Source: Phycisphaerae bacterium (GTDB taxonomy: Bacteria > Planctomycetota > Phycisphaerae > UBA1845 > Fen-1342). Taken from it: 64,000 nt of DNA. Below the pieces are notes generated by a model. The model did no database searches and was not told where the DNA came from. It was given only the letters and a program-made list of their open reading frames with translations. Positions 50,936-57,960 of this stretch are shown here, piece after piece (positions within the stretch are counted from its first letter, which is position 1; each line of letters opens with the position of its first letter). The translations under genes and the position numbers were made by a program. The stretch is taken from assembly GCA_028279405.1 (NCBI GenBank), contig JANQNU010000036.1:186001-250000 (forward strand). Reading direction: 5' to 3'.

Positions 50936-52215
50936 GCCAGAGCATTCTCATTCGCGACGGACGCTTGATCGACCCCTCACAGGAGATCGACGAGGTGACT
51001 GACGTCGTCCTCGCTGACGGACGGGTCGCGGCCATCGGTCGGCAGTCCTCGGGATCGTTCGAGCAGACGATTGAGGCCGGGGGCCAGATTGTCTGCCCAG
51101 GCCTGATCGACATGCATGTTCACCTGCGCGAGCCCGGCGGCGAGAATGCTGAGACGATCGAGAGCGGGACGCATGCCGCCGCGGCGGGCGGGTTTACGGC
51201 CGTCGCGTGCATGCCCAACACGCGCCCGGCCCTGGATGCCCCGATCCTGATCGCCGGCGTCCTTCAGCGGGCGCGCGAGGCTGCACATTGCCGGGTCTAT
51301 CCAATCGCGGCCATCACGCGCGGGCGGCAGGGGGCGGAAATGGCCGAGTTGGCGCTCATGCGCGAAGCAGGCGCCGTTGGCTTCAGTGATGATGGGGACG
51401 GGATTGCGGAAGCGGCGATGTGTTTGCGCGCCATGCAGACCGTTCGGCCGTTCGATGGCCTGATTCTGCAGCACTGCGAGGACCGGTCGTTGGCGGCCGG
51501 TGGGTGCATGCATGCCGGCCCGACGGCAACCCGGCTCGGGTTGCCTGCAATCTCGCCTTTGGCCGAAGAGCTGATGATCCAGCGCGACGTGCAGCTGGCG
51601 CGGGCTGCCGGGGCACGGTATCACGTCTGCCATATTTCAACAGCTGGCGCGGTCGAGATCGTTCGACGCGCCAAGGCCGACGGCGTTCGCGTCACCACCG
51701 AGATCTGCCCGCATCACCTGCTGCTAACCGACGAGACATGCGGCCACTATGACCCCAATTGGAAGATGAACCCGCCGCTGAGATCGCAAACGGATGTGGA
51801 TGTCTGTCTCGAAGGTGTGCGCGATGGGACGATCGACTGCCTCGTGACGGATCATGCTCCACACTCGCCTGAGTCGAAGGAGCGCTCATTCGAGGACGCC
51901 CCATTCGGTATCGTGGGGCTCGAAACGGCGTTGCCGTTGTTCGTGCAGGCGCTGCTGACGCCGGGACATCTCGATTGGCCGGGCCTGATTCGTGCCATGT
52001 CTACGCTGCCGGCCGAGCTGTTGGGTGTTCCCGGAGGAACGCTGAAGATTGGCGCGCCGGCGGACGTAACGATTATCGACCCCCAACGCGAATGGACGAT
52101 CGAGCCGGAGCGATTCCGCTCGAAGAGTCGTAACACGCCGTTCGCGGGATGGAAAGTGCGCGGTTTGCCCACATACACGATCGTGGAGGCGCAGATCCGT
52201 TACACGGTTGATTAG
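50932..52215 (+). CDS. pyrC: Dihydroorotase (class I)
   Basis: The 427-residue amidohydrolase has the metal-site motif DMHVHLREPGGENAETIESG, the CMPNTRPALD segment, the HHLLLTDE histidines and the TDHAPHSPESKERSFEDAPFG signature. It catalyses ring closure of carbamoyl aspartate to dihydroorotate in pyrimidine synthesis. The start is GTG at 50932 (MSQSILIRDGRLIDP), eight bases after GAGG; the frame opens further upstream but only through repeat sequence. No other pyr gene is adjacent, though pyrB often is in other bacteria. Its 5' end is the third copy of a tandem repeat, which probably affects expression. Confidence 0.93.
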   Translation: MSQSILIRDGRLIDPSQEIDEVTDVVLADGRVAAIGRQSSGSFEQTIEAGGQIVCPGLIDMHVHLREPGGENAETIESGTHAAAAGGFTAVACMPNTRPALDAPILIAGVLQRAREAAHCRVYPIAAITRGRQGAEMAELALMREAGAVGFSDDGDGIAEAAMCLRAMQTVRPFDGLILQHCEDRSLAAGGCMHAGPTATRLGLPAISPLAEELMIQRDVQLARAAGARYHVCHISTAGAVEIVRRAKADGVRVTTEICPHHLLLTDETCGHYDPNWKMNPPLRSQTDVDVCLEGVRDGTIDCLVTDHAPHSPESKERSFEDAPFGIVGLETALPLFVQALLTPGHLDWPGLIRAMSTLPAELLGVPGGTLKIGAPADVTIIDPQREWTIEPERFRSKSRNTPFAGWKVRGLPTYTIVEAQIRYTVD

Positions 52216-52551
52216 CGGCCTCGGGGGGCGGTCCTTGCGCGGATTGTGGCAATAAAACGTAAGCCGATGCGGAACAGAAGCTTATCGTTGAATATCGGCT
52301 CGCCGGTCGTGGAAAATGTATTGAATCATACAGTAATGTACGATAATATCTCAGGTGTGGCATTCAGGCTGGAATGCCTGCATCGATGATAAGATCGATC
52401 ATAAACAATCGATAATCCGGTCTCATATCGTCATACGCCTTCGTAACGATCCAGCCGACAGGGTGAAACACGTTGTTGGGCGTAGGGTGTTGCGCACTCT
52501 TGAATCCCGGTTGGGGACCGTTGCGCACATCGAGCAGAACGAGGTGAGGCT
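52216..52551. other. AT-rich intergenic region with inverted repeats
   Basis: No gene is seen in this 336-bp stretch. By count, 52321-52440 is about 41% GC, far below its surroundings. It holds AGCCGAT/ATCGGCT (52262-52268 with 52294-52300), GGCATTC/GAATGCC (52359-52365 with 52372-52378), and three ATCGAT palindromes (52382, 52394, 52408). It could be a regulatory region for the zinc-finger gene or a remnant of transferred DNA. Confidence 0.5.
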
Positions 52552-52863
52552 GTGTCTGAGCCGATTTCGTGCAAGTGTCCCGATTGTGGGGCCAAGTACC
52601 GGCTCCCTGCCGAGGTGCAGGGTCGTTCGGTCCGCTGCAAGAAGTGTCAGTCCAAGTTCAAGGTTCCGAAGCGGGACAATCTCGAGGATAGCATTCTCGA
52701 TTGGCTGACCGAGGCGGATCCGGAGGAAGAAACCACGACCTACGAGCCGCGCGTAATCTCCATGCCCGATGAGGGGGATGACGAGGCGACGAGCGAGAAG
52801 ATTCGTCAGTCGCGCTTCATCCGTCAGAAATCTGCCGGCTCGGCGGAGCAGAACGGGCACTAG
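52552..52863 (+). CDS. MJ0042-type zinc-finger protein
   Basis: The 103-residue protein opens with a zinc finger: CKCPDCGAKYRLPAEVQGRSVRCKKCQSKFKVP, the MJ0042-type CxxC...CxxC pattern common at the N-terminus of planctomycete and myxobacterial proteins. The rest is acidic and disordered, ending in KIRQSRFIRQKSAG. No further domain or membrane segment is present, so it probably acts by protein or nucleic-acid binding. The GTG start at 52552 follows GAGGTGAGG. DUF423 follows after 33 bp on the same strand. Confidence 0.8.
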   Translation: MSEPISCKCPDCGAKYRLPAEVQGRSVRCKKCQSKFKVPKRDNLEDSILDWLTEADPEEETTTYEPRVISMPDEGDDEATSEKIRQSRFIRQKSAGSAEQNGH

Positions 52864-52896
52864 GACGCAGTTGCAGGCGGGTAGATCGGGCGCGGT

Positions 52897-53271
52897 ATGT
52901 GGTTGACGGTCGCGGGCGTGAACGGTTTCATCGCCGTGGCTGCAGGGGCGTTGGGGGCCCATCTGCTGAAATCACGCCTCTCGGCTGAGGCGCTCGAGTG
53001 GTTTCACACGGGGGCCGAGTACCATATCTATCACGCACTGGCGCTTGCGATTGTCGCGTTGGTGGTTCGACAGGAACCCGGACGCGCGGTTTCTGTGGCT
53101 GGCTGGGCGTTTCTAGCGGGGATTGTCCTCTTTAGTGGTAGCTTGTATGCCTTGGCGCTGACTGAGGTGCGTTGGCTGGCGCACATCACGCCTTTTGGGG
53201 GGCTCGCGTTTCTGCTGGGGTGGCTGGCGCTCGGATTGGCGGGCTTCCGAGGCCGCGGATCGCGGGCCTAA
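52897..53271 (+). CDS. DUF423 family membrane protein
   Basis: The 124-residue protein has four hydrophobic helices and the DUF423 motif GALGAHLLKSRLSAEALEWFHTGAEYHIYHALAL. The family (E. coli YgdD type) is widespread in inner membranes, and its function is unknown. Its stop overlaps that of the convergent AAA ATPase gene by 4 bp (53268-53271). Confidence 0.9.
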   Translation: MWLTVAGVNGFIAVAAGALGAHLLKSRLSAEALEWFHTGAEYHIYHALALAIVALVVRQEPGRAVSVAGWAFLAGIVLFSGSLYALALTEVRWLAHITPFGGLAFLLGWLALGLAGFRGRGSRA

Positions 53272-54752
53272 TCGGCTGGCATGCAACGTTGTCGGGCCCA
53301 TGCCCGGAGTGTCGCGACCTTCTCGGCCATCGTCACCGACAGCGGCGGCGACTCCCCCAGCACGGCGCAGATCTGCTCGGTCGAAAGGTCCTGCTGCTTT
53401 CCAAATGCTTCGTGCAATGCTGTGAGAATGGCCTGCTCGATCTCGGCACCGCTGAAGCCGGCCGACTCGGCCGCGAGCCGATCGAGATCGAAGGACGCGG
53501 GATCACGTCGGCGTTTCCGCAGATGGATCGCGAAGATCTCCTTGCGGACGTCATCAGTGGGCAGGTCGACGAAGAAGATCTCATCGAAACGACCTTTCCG
53601 CAGCAGTTCCGGCGGGAGCGCGTCGATGTTGTTTGCGGTCGCGACCAGGAAGACCGGCGCGCGGTGCTCCTGCATCCAGGTCAGCAGCGTGCCGAACATT
53701 CGCTGGGACAGTCCGCCGTCGGTGCTTTGGGCGGCGGCCGATGCGAATCCCTTTTCGATCTCGTCGACCCATAGAATCATCGGCGACATCGCCTCGGCTT
53801 GCCGTAGCGCGTCCTGCAGACGTCGTTCGGACTCGCCGACGTAGCGGTCATACAGGGCGCTGACGTCGAGTCGCAGCAACGGGCGTTGCCAGGCGGTCGC
53901 GATCGCCTTTGCGCACAAACTCTTGCCGGCGCCCTGAACACCGAGCAGGAGTACGCCGCGCGGCGCCTCGAGTCCGAATGCGTTTGCCTCGTCCGTGAAT
54001 GCGCGTTTGCGAAACGAGAGCCACTGCTTGAGACGACGCAATCCGCCAATGTCGTCGAGGTCGTGTGGCGCCTCGATGAACTCGAGCAGGCCGGCGGAGG
54101 CGAGCATGCGACGCTTCGCGACGAGCACTGTGTCGAGATCGTCGGAATCGAATCGCCGATCTGCGATCGCTTCGCGCACGACCTGTTCCGCTTGTCGCCG
54201 CGACAGGCCGCGCAGGTTGCGCACCAACGCTCCCAATTCGCTACGACGAATGTCGATATCGATCGGCGACTTGGCATGCATGCTGCGGAGCGTCTCGCGC
54301 ACGAGCAGCTCCAGCTCCTCTTCGTTCGGGAGGCTCAGCTCGAATTCGACCGAATGGGCGCGCACGACAGGGGGAAAGTCGTCAGAGTGGTCGGCAAGCA
54401 CGACCATTGGGCCTCGGCCGGCCGCGGCCTCGCTGATGAATGTACGGAAGACGCGCAGTTGGCGCTCGTTTCGCAGGTAGGGGACCGGGTCAAGCAACAC
54501 GGCGATTGTGCGGGGCTCCAGCGTGCCGAGGTGTTTGATCGCGGTGGTGAACTCGGTTGTGCTGGGCATCGGCGGCTGGCGGACGAGCAGGTCGCGAACG
54601 CCGGTGTCGCCGCTCCAGACGACGCCCGGCCGTTGCAGTCGACCCGCGACCTCGCGAATCACGACCAGCAGATAGTCTTCCTCATAGGTCGATGCTGCCA
54701 GGCAAGCGTGCCCGCCGTCGAGCAGCGACTGCAATCGATCCGCATCCCGCAT
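53268..54752 (-). CDS. AAA+ ATPase, Ycf46-like
   Basis: The 494-residue protein has an N-terminal ~210-residue region with a degenerate P-loop domain (IAVLLDPVPYLRNERQLRVFRTFISEA) and a full C-terminal AAA module: GVLLLGVQGAGKSLCAKAIA (Walker A), MILWVDEIEKGFAS (Walker B), VFLVATANNIDALPPELLRKGRFDEIFFVDLP (sensor 1, arginine finger region). DRYVGESERRLQDALRQAE is the typical pore/second-region segment. This arrangement matches Ycf46, a plastid and cyanobacterial AAA protein implicated in regulation of photosynthesis but widespread in other bacteria with unknown role. It has no operon partner here. Confidence 0.85.
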   Translation of the reverse strand: MRDADRLQSLLDGGHACLAASTYEEDYLLVVIREVAGRLQRPGVVWSGDTGVRDLLVRQPPMPSTTEFTTAIKHLGTLEPRTIAVLLDPVPYLRNERQLRVFRTFISEAAAGRGPMVVLADHSDDFPPVVRAHSVEFELSLPNEEELELLVRETLRSMHAKSPIDIDIRRSELGALVRNLRGLSRRQAEQVVREAIADRRFDSDDLDTVLVAKRRMLASAGLLEFIEAPHDLDDIGGLRRLKQWLSFRKRAFTDEANAFGLEAPRGVLLLGVQGAGKSLCAKAIATAWQRPLLRLDVSALYDRYVGESERRLQDALRQAEAMSPMILWVDEIEKGFASAAAQSTDGGLSQRMFGTLLTWMQEHRAPVFLVATANNIDALPPELLRKGRFDEIFFVDLPTDDVRKEIFAIHLRKRRRDPASFDLDRLAAESAGFSGAEIEQAILTALHEAFGKQQDLSTEQICAVLGESPPLSVTMAEKVATLRAWARQRCMPAD

Positions 54753-54819
54753 GGGATCCTCCCATCGTACGACCCGGTAGGCGATCGCCTACAGTGTAGC
54801 GTCGAATGGCCGTGCAGTG

Positions 54820-54916
54820 GGGGAGCAAGCTCTCCTTAAGAGGCAGGCGTCTACGCCGCCTGCCCTTGCAAAGATGCTCGCTTTGGTGGGTGGCACTGGC
54901 GGCTTGTCCGCCAGTG
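54820..54916. repeat. Dispersed palindromic repeat, copy E (both hairpin types)
   Basis: GGGAGCAAGCTCTCC, then GGCAGGCG-TCTACGC-CGCCTGCC (54842-54849 with 54857-54864), then CACTGGCGG-CTTGT-CCGCCAGTG (54894-54902 with 54908-54916). Compared with copy A, both arms of the first hairpin changed together (A to G, T to C). It sits in the 266-bp gap between the AAA ATPase and tRNA-Ser. Confidence 0.8.
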
Positions 54917-55018
54917 GGGGGCGTTCGCGTCTACTGCTTGCGAGCGGCGGCGTTTGCGTGATAATCCATGGTCCGGCTGTTTGCCGCGGACAGACCGTCC
55001 GGCGGGCAGTCCGGCTCA

Positions 55019-55105
55019 GGAGCGGTGTCCGAGTGGCCGAAGGAGCACGCTTGGAAAGCGTGTGTGCGGGCAACTGCACCGTGGGTTCGAATCCCACCCG
55101 CTCCG
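55019..55105 (+). tRNA. tRNA-Ser (anticodon GGA)
   Basis: An 87-base cloverleaf: acceptor GGAGCGG pairs with CCGCTCC, discriminator G at 55105, anticodon stem CACGC/GCGTG with loop TTGGAAA (anticodon GGA at 55053-55055, reads UCC/UCU), a long variable arm as expected for class II tRNA-Ser, and T-arm GTGGGTTCGAATCCCAC. No CCA is encoded. It is followed after 47 bp by the alcohol dehydrogenase gene. Confidence 0.95.
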
Positions 55106-55152
55106 TTCATTCATCAGATGTACTGTGGGGCCGGCCCGCTGCGAGGTGACCG

Positions 55153-56274
55153 ATGTCCGTGAATCTGCCGGCCGTCAGCAAGTGTGCCGTTCTGACGGCG
55201 TTCAACGAACCACTGTCCGTCCGCGAGTACCCGATGCCCGCTGAGTTGGGGTCGGGCGAGCTGCTCGTCGCGGTCGAGCTGGCCGGCATTTGCGGCACCG
55301 ACGTTCATCTTCAACGCGGCGAGTTGAACGTGCCGTTGCCACTGGTTCTCGGGCACGAGACGGCCGGCCGCGTGGCGGCGGTGGGTGGCGATGACCCCCG
55401 CGACTGGCTGGGCAACCCGCTCGCGGTCGGCGATCGCGTCTCGTTCACGGTCGGTCGCACCTGTCGTCACTGTCGTTACTGCCGGGTCTACCGTCGGCCG
55501 AGTCGGTGTCTGAATCGTACTGCCTACGGCGTTAATCTGACCGCGGCGCGCCCGCCGCACTTGCTCGGCGGCTATGGCGAGTATCACTTTTTGTATGCGG
55601 ACACGGCCGTGTTTCGATTGCCCGACGATTTACCGAGCGAAGCGGTTGTTGGCGCGGGGTGCGCGTTGGTGACGGCGGTGCACGGCTTCGAGAACCTGCG
55701 GATGCAATGGGCGGAATCGGTCGTGATTCAGGGATCGGGTCCGGTCGGGTTGGCGGCGTTGGCGCTGGCCAAAGAGGCTGGTGCGCGACCGCTGATCGTG
55801 ATCGGCGGTCCGCGCGAACGACTCGAGCGCTGCCTGCGATTCGGGGCCGATCTGGTGATCGATATCGAGGAAGTACCCGATCCGGCGAAACGCCGACAGA
55901 TGGTGCTGGATGCCACGGGAGGGCTCGGTGCCGATGTCGTGGTCGAGTGCGTGGGTATGCCGCAGGCGGTGGCGGAGGGTTGGGAGCTGTGCCGCGACGG
56001 AGCCAAGTATCTCGTGTTGGGGCATTACGGCGACGCCGGCACGACGGCGCTCAACCCGCACGTGATTACGCGCAAGGAGCTGACGATTCTGGGGGCGTGG
56101 GGCAGCGAGCCGCAGCACTGGACGGTCGCACTGGAGTTTCTGCGAACGCGGCGTGACCGTTATCCGTTCGACGAGCTGATCACACACCGCGTCGGTCTCG
56201 GGGAGGTGAACGAAGCGCTGGATGCTGTGGCGCGGTGGCAGACGGGGAAGGCCGTCGTTTGTCCCAACGGCTGA
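55153..56274 (+). CDS. Zinc-dependent medium-chain alcohol dehydrogenase family protein
   Basis: The 373-residue protein has the catalytic zinc ligands GICGTDVH and GHETAGRV, the structural zinc cysteine cluster CRHCRYCRVYRRPSRC (four Cys) and a Rossmann nucleotide site (VIQGSGPVGLAALALAKEAGA). These enzymes oxidise alcohols or polyols with NAD(P); the position and pattern fit the sorbitol/threonine dehydrogenase-like branch, and the substrate is unknown. It is the first in a run of rightward genes that includes the zinc ribbons and the RNA repair pair, though gaps suggest separate transcripts. Confidence 0.88.
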   Translation: MSVNLPAVSKCAVLTAFNEPLSVREYPMPAELGSGELLVAVELAGICGTDVHLQRGELNVPLPLVLGHETAGRVAAVGGDDPRDWLGNPLAVGDRVSFTVGRTCRHCRYCRVYRRPSRCLNRTAYGVNLTAARPPHLLGGYGEYHFLYADTAVFRLPDDLPSEAVVGAGCALVTAVHGFENLRMQWAESVVIQGSGPVGLAALALAKEAGARPLIVIGGPRERLERCLRFGADLVIDIEEVPDPAKRRQMVLDATGGLGADVVVECVGMPQAVAEGWELCRDGAKYLVLGHYGDAGTTALNPHVITRKELTILGAWGSEPQHWTVALEFLRTRRDRYPFDELITHRVGLGEVNEALDAVARWQTGKAVVCPNG

Positions 56275-56300
56275 CGCCCGTCGCGCGGCGGGGGTGATCA

Positions 56301-56456
56301 ATGAATGTGGTGCTGGTCTGTCGCGGGTGCGGCGAGACGCTCATCGGTCTGCGGGACGGTCGTTGTTCGACGTGTAGGATGCGGTTCGCCCCGAACGATC
56401 CCGAACTTGCGGCGAATGCGTGGGAGCGTCAATGCACTCGTTGGGCCTGGTCGTAG
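56301..56456 (+). CDS. Small zinc-ribbon protein (51 aa)
   Basis: A short frame from ATG 56301 encodes MNVVLVCRGCGETLIGLRDG then CSTCRMRFAPNDPELAANAW and a short tail: two CxxC knuckles spaced as in the three following genes (C-x2-C-x-x-x-L-x-G-L...C-x2-C-x-x-x-F). It starts 27 bp after the dehydrogenase. The conserved spacing supports a real gene, although no strong ribosome binding site is present. It lacks the membrane part of its neighbours and could be a shortened paralogue. Confidence 0.55.
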   Translation: MNVVLVCRGCGETLIGLRDGRCSTCRMRFAPNDPELAANAWERQCTRWAWS

Positions 56457-56529
56457 CGATGGCGACCGTAGCAATAGTGAATCCGATTCACATGCCGTAG
56501 TGCGACTGTGCCCGGCTATCATTCGTACC

Positions 56530-56958
56530 ATGTTCTGCGGGCATTGTGGCTACGACCTTGCCGGGCTCGACGACTACCGTTGTCCGGAGTGCGGGACGCC
56601 GTTCGACGTCGTAGCGCCGACGGCCTCGCGGGTCTCGGTTACCGACGCGATGGTCGTGCTCGTTGCGGTGCCGCTATTGTCGACAGTGCTGTTTTGCTCG
56701 GGGATCGCGAGTTTTGGGGAGCGGGCGCTGATTCCGTTCCTGTTCCTGGTTGCGACCGGCGTGTTGGGGACGAGCGCGTGGCTGGCGGGCGCGATTACTC
56801 AGCCCGACCCGGCGTCGGGCCGGAAATCCCGCCGGCAAGTCATACGTACACTGCTGTTGATGTTCGCGTTCATGTTCGTACAAGCATCGTTGTTGGCCGG
56901 CGTGGGTTTCGGGTTGATCCAGGTTGCCTGTGGGATGGGGCCATGCGGTTATTCCTAG
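56530..56958 (+). CDS. Zinc-ribbon membrane protein, paralogue 1
   Basis: From ATG 56530: MFCGHCGYDLAGLDDYRCPECGTPFDVV is a zinc ribbon (CxxC...CxxC), followed by about four membrane helices (AMVVLVAVPLLSTVLFCSGIAS, LIPFLFLVATGVLGTSAWLAGA, TLLLMFAFMFVQASLLAGVGFGLIQVACG). The 142-residue layout is shared by the next two genes. The YDLxGLxxxxCPECG ribbon is typical of Phycisphaerae proteins; its role is unknown, and the ribbon should face the cytoplasm. Confidence 0.75.
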   Translation: MFCGHCGYDLAGLDDYRCPECGTPFDVVAPTASRVSVTDAMVVLVAVPLLSTVLFCSGIASFGERALIPFLFLVATGVLGTSAWLAGAITQPDPASGRKSRRQVIRTLLLMFAFMFVQASLLAGVGFGLIQVACGMGPCGYS

Positions 56959-56984
56959 ACGGAAGCGGATTGGGGTGACTGTTG

Positions 56985-57413
56985 ATGCGCTGTTTCAACT
57001 GCGACTATGACCTTACCGGACTATCGGTAAACCGTTGTCCGGAGTGCGGGACGCCGTTCAATCCAGTGGGGGCGGCGCGGCCGTCGCGCGTCTCGGTCGG
57101 CGGCGCGATCCTAACGCTGGTCATGGTCCCATTGCTGTCGATTGCAGCGTTCTGGGTTTTTAGCGACAGCAGTGAGACGCTATTGTCGGTCGTGCTCTGT
57201 CTGGCGGCGGCAACGGCAATCGTCAGCAGCGGATGGCTCGCGGTACGGCTCACGCGCACGGTTGGCCCGACGCCGACCGAGGAACGCGTCGCACGCGTGC
57301 TCTACGGGTTGCTGCTGATGTTTGCGTTTCTTGTTATACAGTGTGCGTTGTTCGCCGGTCTCGGGATCGGGTCGATCCTGGTTGCCTGCGGGATGGGCGC
57401 CGGACGGATCTGA
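56985..57413 (+). CDS. Zinc-ribbon membrane protein, paralogue 2
   Basis: MRCFNCDYDLTGLSVNRCPECGTPFNPV is followed by membrane helices (AILTLVMVPLLSIAAFWVF, VVLCLAAATAIVSSGWLAVRL, LLLMFAFLVIQCALFAGLGIGSILVACGMG). It is clearly homologous to paralogue 1 along its whole length, including the LLLMFAF...CGMG ending. ATG 56985 is preferred to the adjacent TTG 56982. It lies 26 bp after paralogue 1. Confidence 0.78.
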   Translation: MRCFNCDYDLTGLSVNRCPECGTPFNPVGAARPSRVSVGGAILTLVMVPLLSIAAFWVFSDSSETLLSVVLCLAAATAIVSSGWLAVRLTRTVGPTPTEERVARVLYGLLLMFAFLVIQCALFAGLGIGSILVACGMGAGRI

Positions 57414-57442
57414 GGCTACATGGTGCGTCGAGGCCTGCGCTC

Positions 57443-57847
57443 ATGCGTTGTGCGACGTGCGACTATGATTTGACGGGGCTTTCGGCCAACTGCTGTCCGG
57501 AGTGCGGTTCGCCGTTCGATCCGATCGAATCTCGGGCTGCTGTGTATGGACGTCTCGTCGGAAGTGTGCTGGTGCTGGTTGCGGTCCCGATTCTCGCGAC
57601 GCCGGCGCTGTGGTTTCATCTCGGCGGGAGTGAGCGCGAGACGCTCCGCGTCTTGGTCTTCATCGGACTGGCTGCGCTGATCAACAGTGCGCGGCTCGCC
57701 GTGAAGATGTGCGATCGTCGTGGGGGCATAGTTGATTGGCGTCGCTGGGTGCTGGCGGTACCGTTGTTGACCGTCGCGTTCCTGGCGGTTCAGGCGGCAA
57801 TGCTGATCGGGCCCATCGCGGCGTGCGGGATCGGCGGGCCGCTGTAG
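57443..57847 (+). CDS. Zinc-ribbon membrane protein, paralogue 3
   Basis: MRCATCDYDLTGLSANCCPECGSPFDPI is followed by three or four helices (LVGSVLVLVAVPILATPALWF, LVFIGLAALINSARLAV, WVLAVPLLTVAFLAVQAAMLIGPIAACGIGG). It is homologous to paralogues 1 and 2 but more diverged in the second half; 134 residues. It ends 113 bp before hen1. The tandem array indicates local duplication. Confidence 0.78.
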   Translation: MRCATCDYDLTGLSANCCPECGSPFDPIESRAAVYGRLVGSVLVLVAVPILATPALWFHLGGSERETLRVLVFIGLAALINSARLAVKMCDRRGGIVDWRRWVLAVPLLTVAFLAVQAAMLIGPIAACGIGGPL

Positions 57848-57960
57848 GCCGAGGCTCGGTGCTGGTCGCGGCGGACGGCTGACGCTAGACTTTCGTCGGG
57901 CGATCGACGGGGCGGCCGGGGGAGGTTCTGGAGGGGCGGGGTGATTCCGAGACGAGCGAG

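Larger units (their letters stand above)
50683..50964 (+). repeat. 110-bp tandem repeat (two full units and one partial) at the pyrC 5' end
   Basis: Units begin at 50683, 50793 and 50903 with CTG(G/A)TCATTTCG. Units 1 and 2 are 110 bp; the third is homologous for 62 bp and then continues as pyrC coding sequence. The copies differ at only a few positions (e.g. CCATAGC, CCAAAGC, CCAGAGC). Each unit carries a GAGG ribosome binding site, a GTG start and the first ten codons of pyrC. Units 1 and 2 also hold an inverted repeat GACGGACGC/GCGTCCGTC (50736-50744 with 50766-50774; 50846-50854 with 50876-50884) enclosing AGCCGTTCGGCT. Confidence 0.95.

Noticed and set aside
50683-50964. CRISPR-like array from the 110-bp repeats
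   Set aside because: The repeats are contiguous and longer than CRISPR repeats, have no unique spacers and include the pyrC ribosome binding site and start codon.
54817-55149. Rightward frame beginning MGEQALLKRQ before tRNA-Ser
   Set aside because: It is the translation of the dispersed palindromic repeat and runs through the tRNA gene; similar peptides (e.g. GEQAPSARQASTP near 43200) come from other repeat copies.
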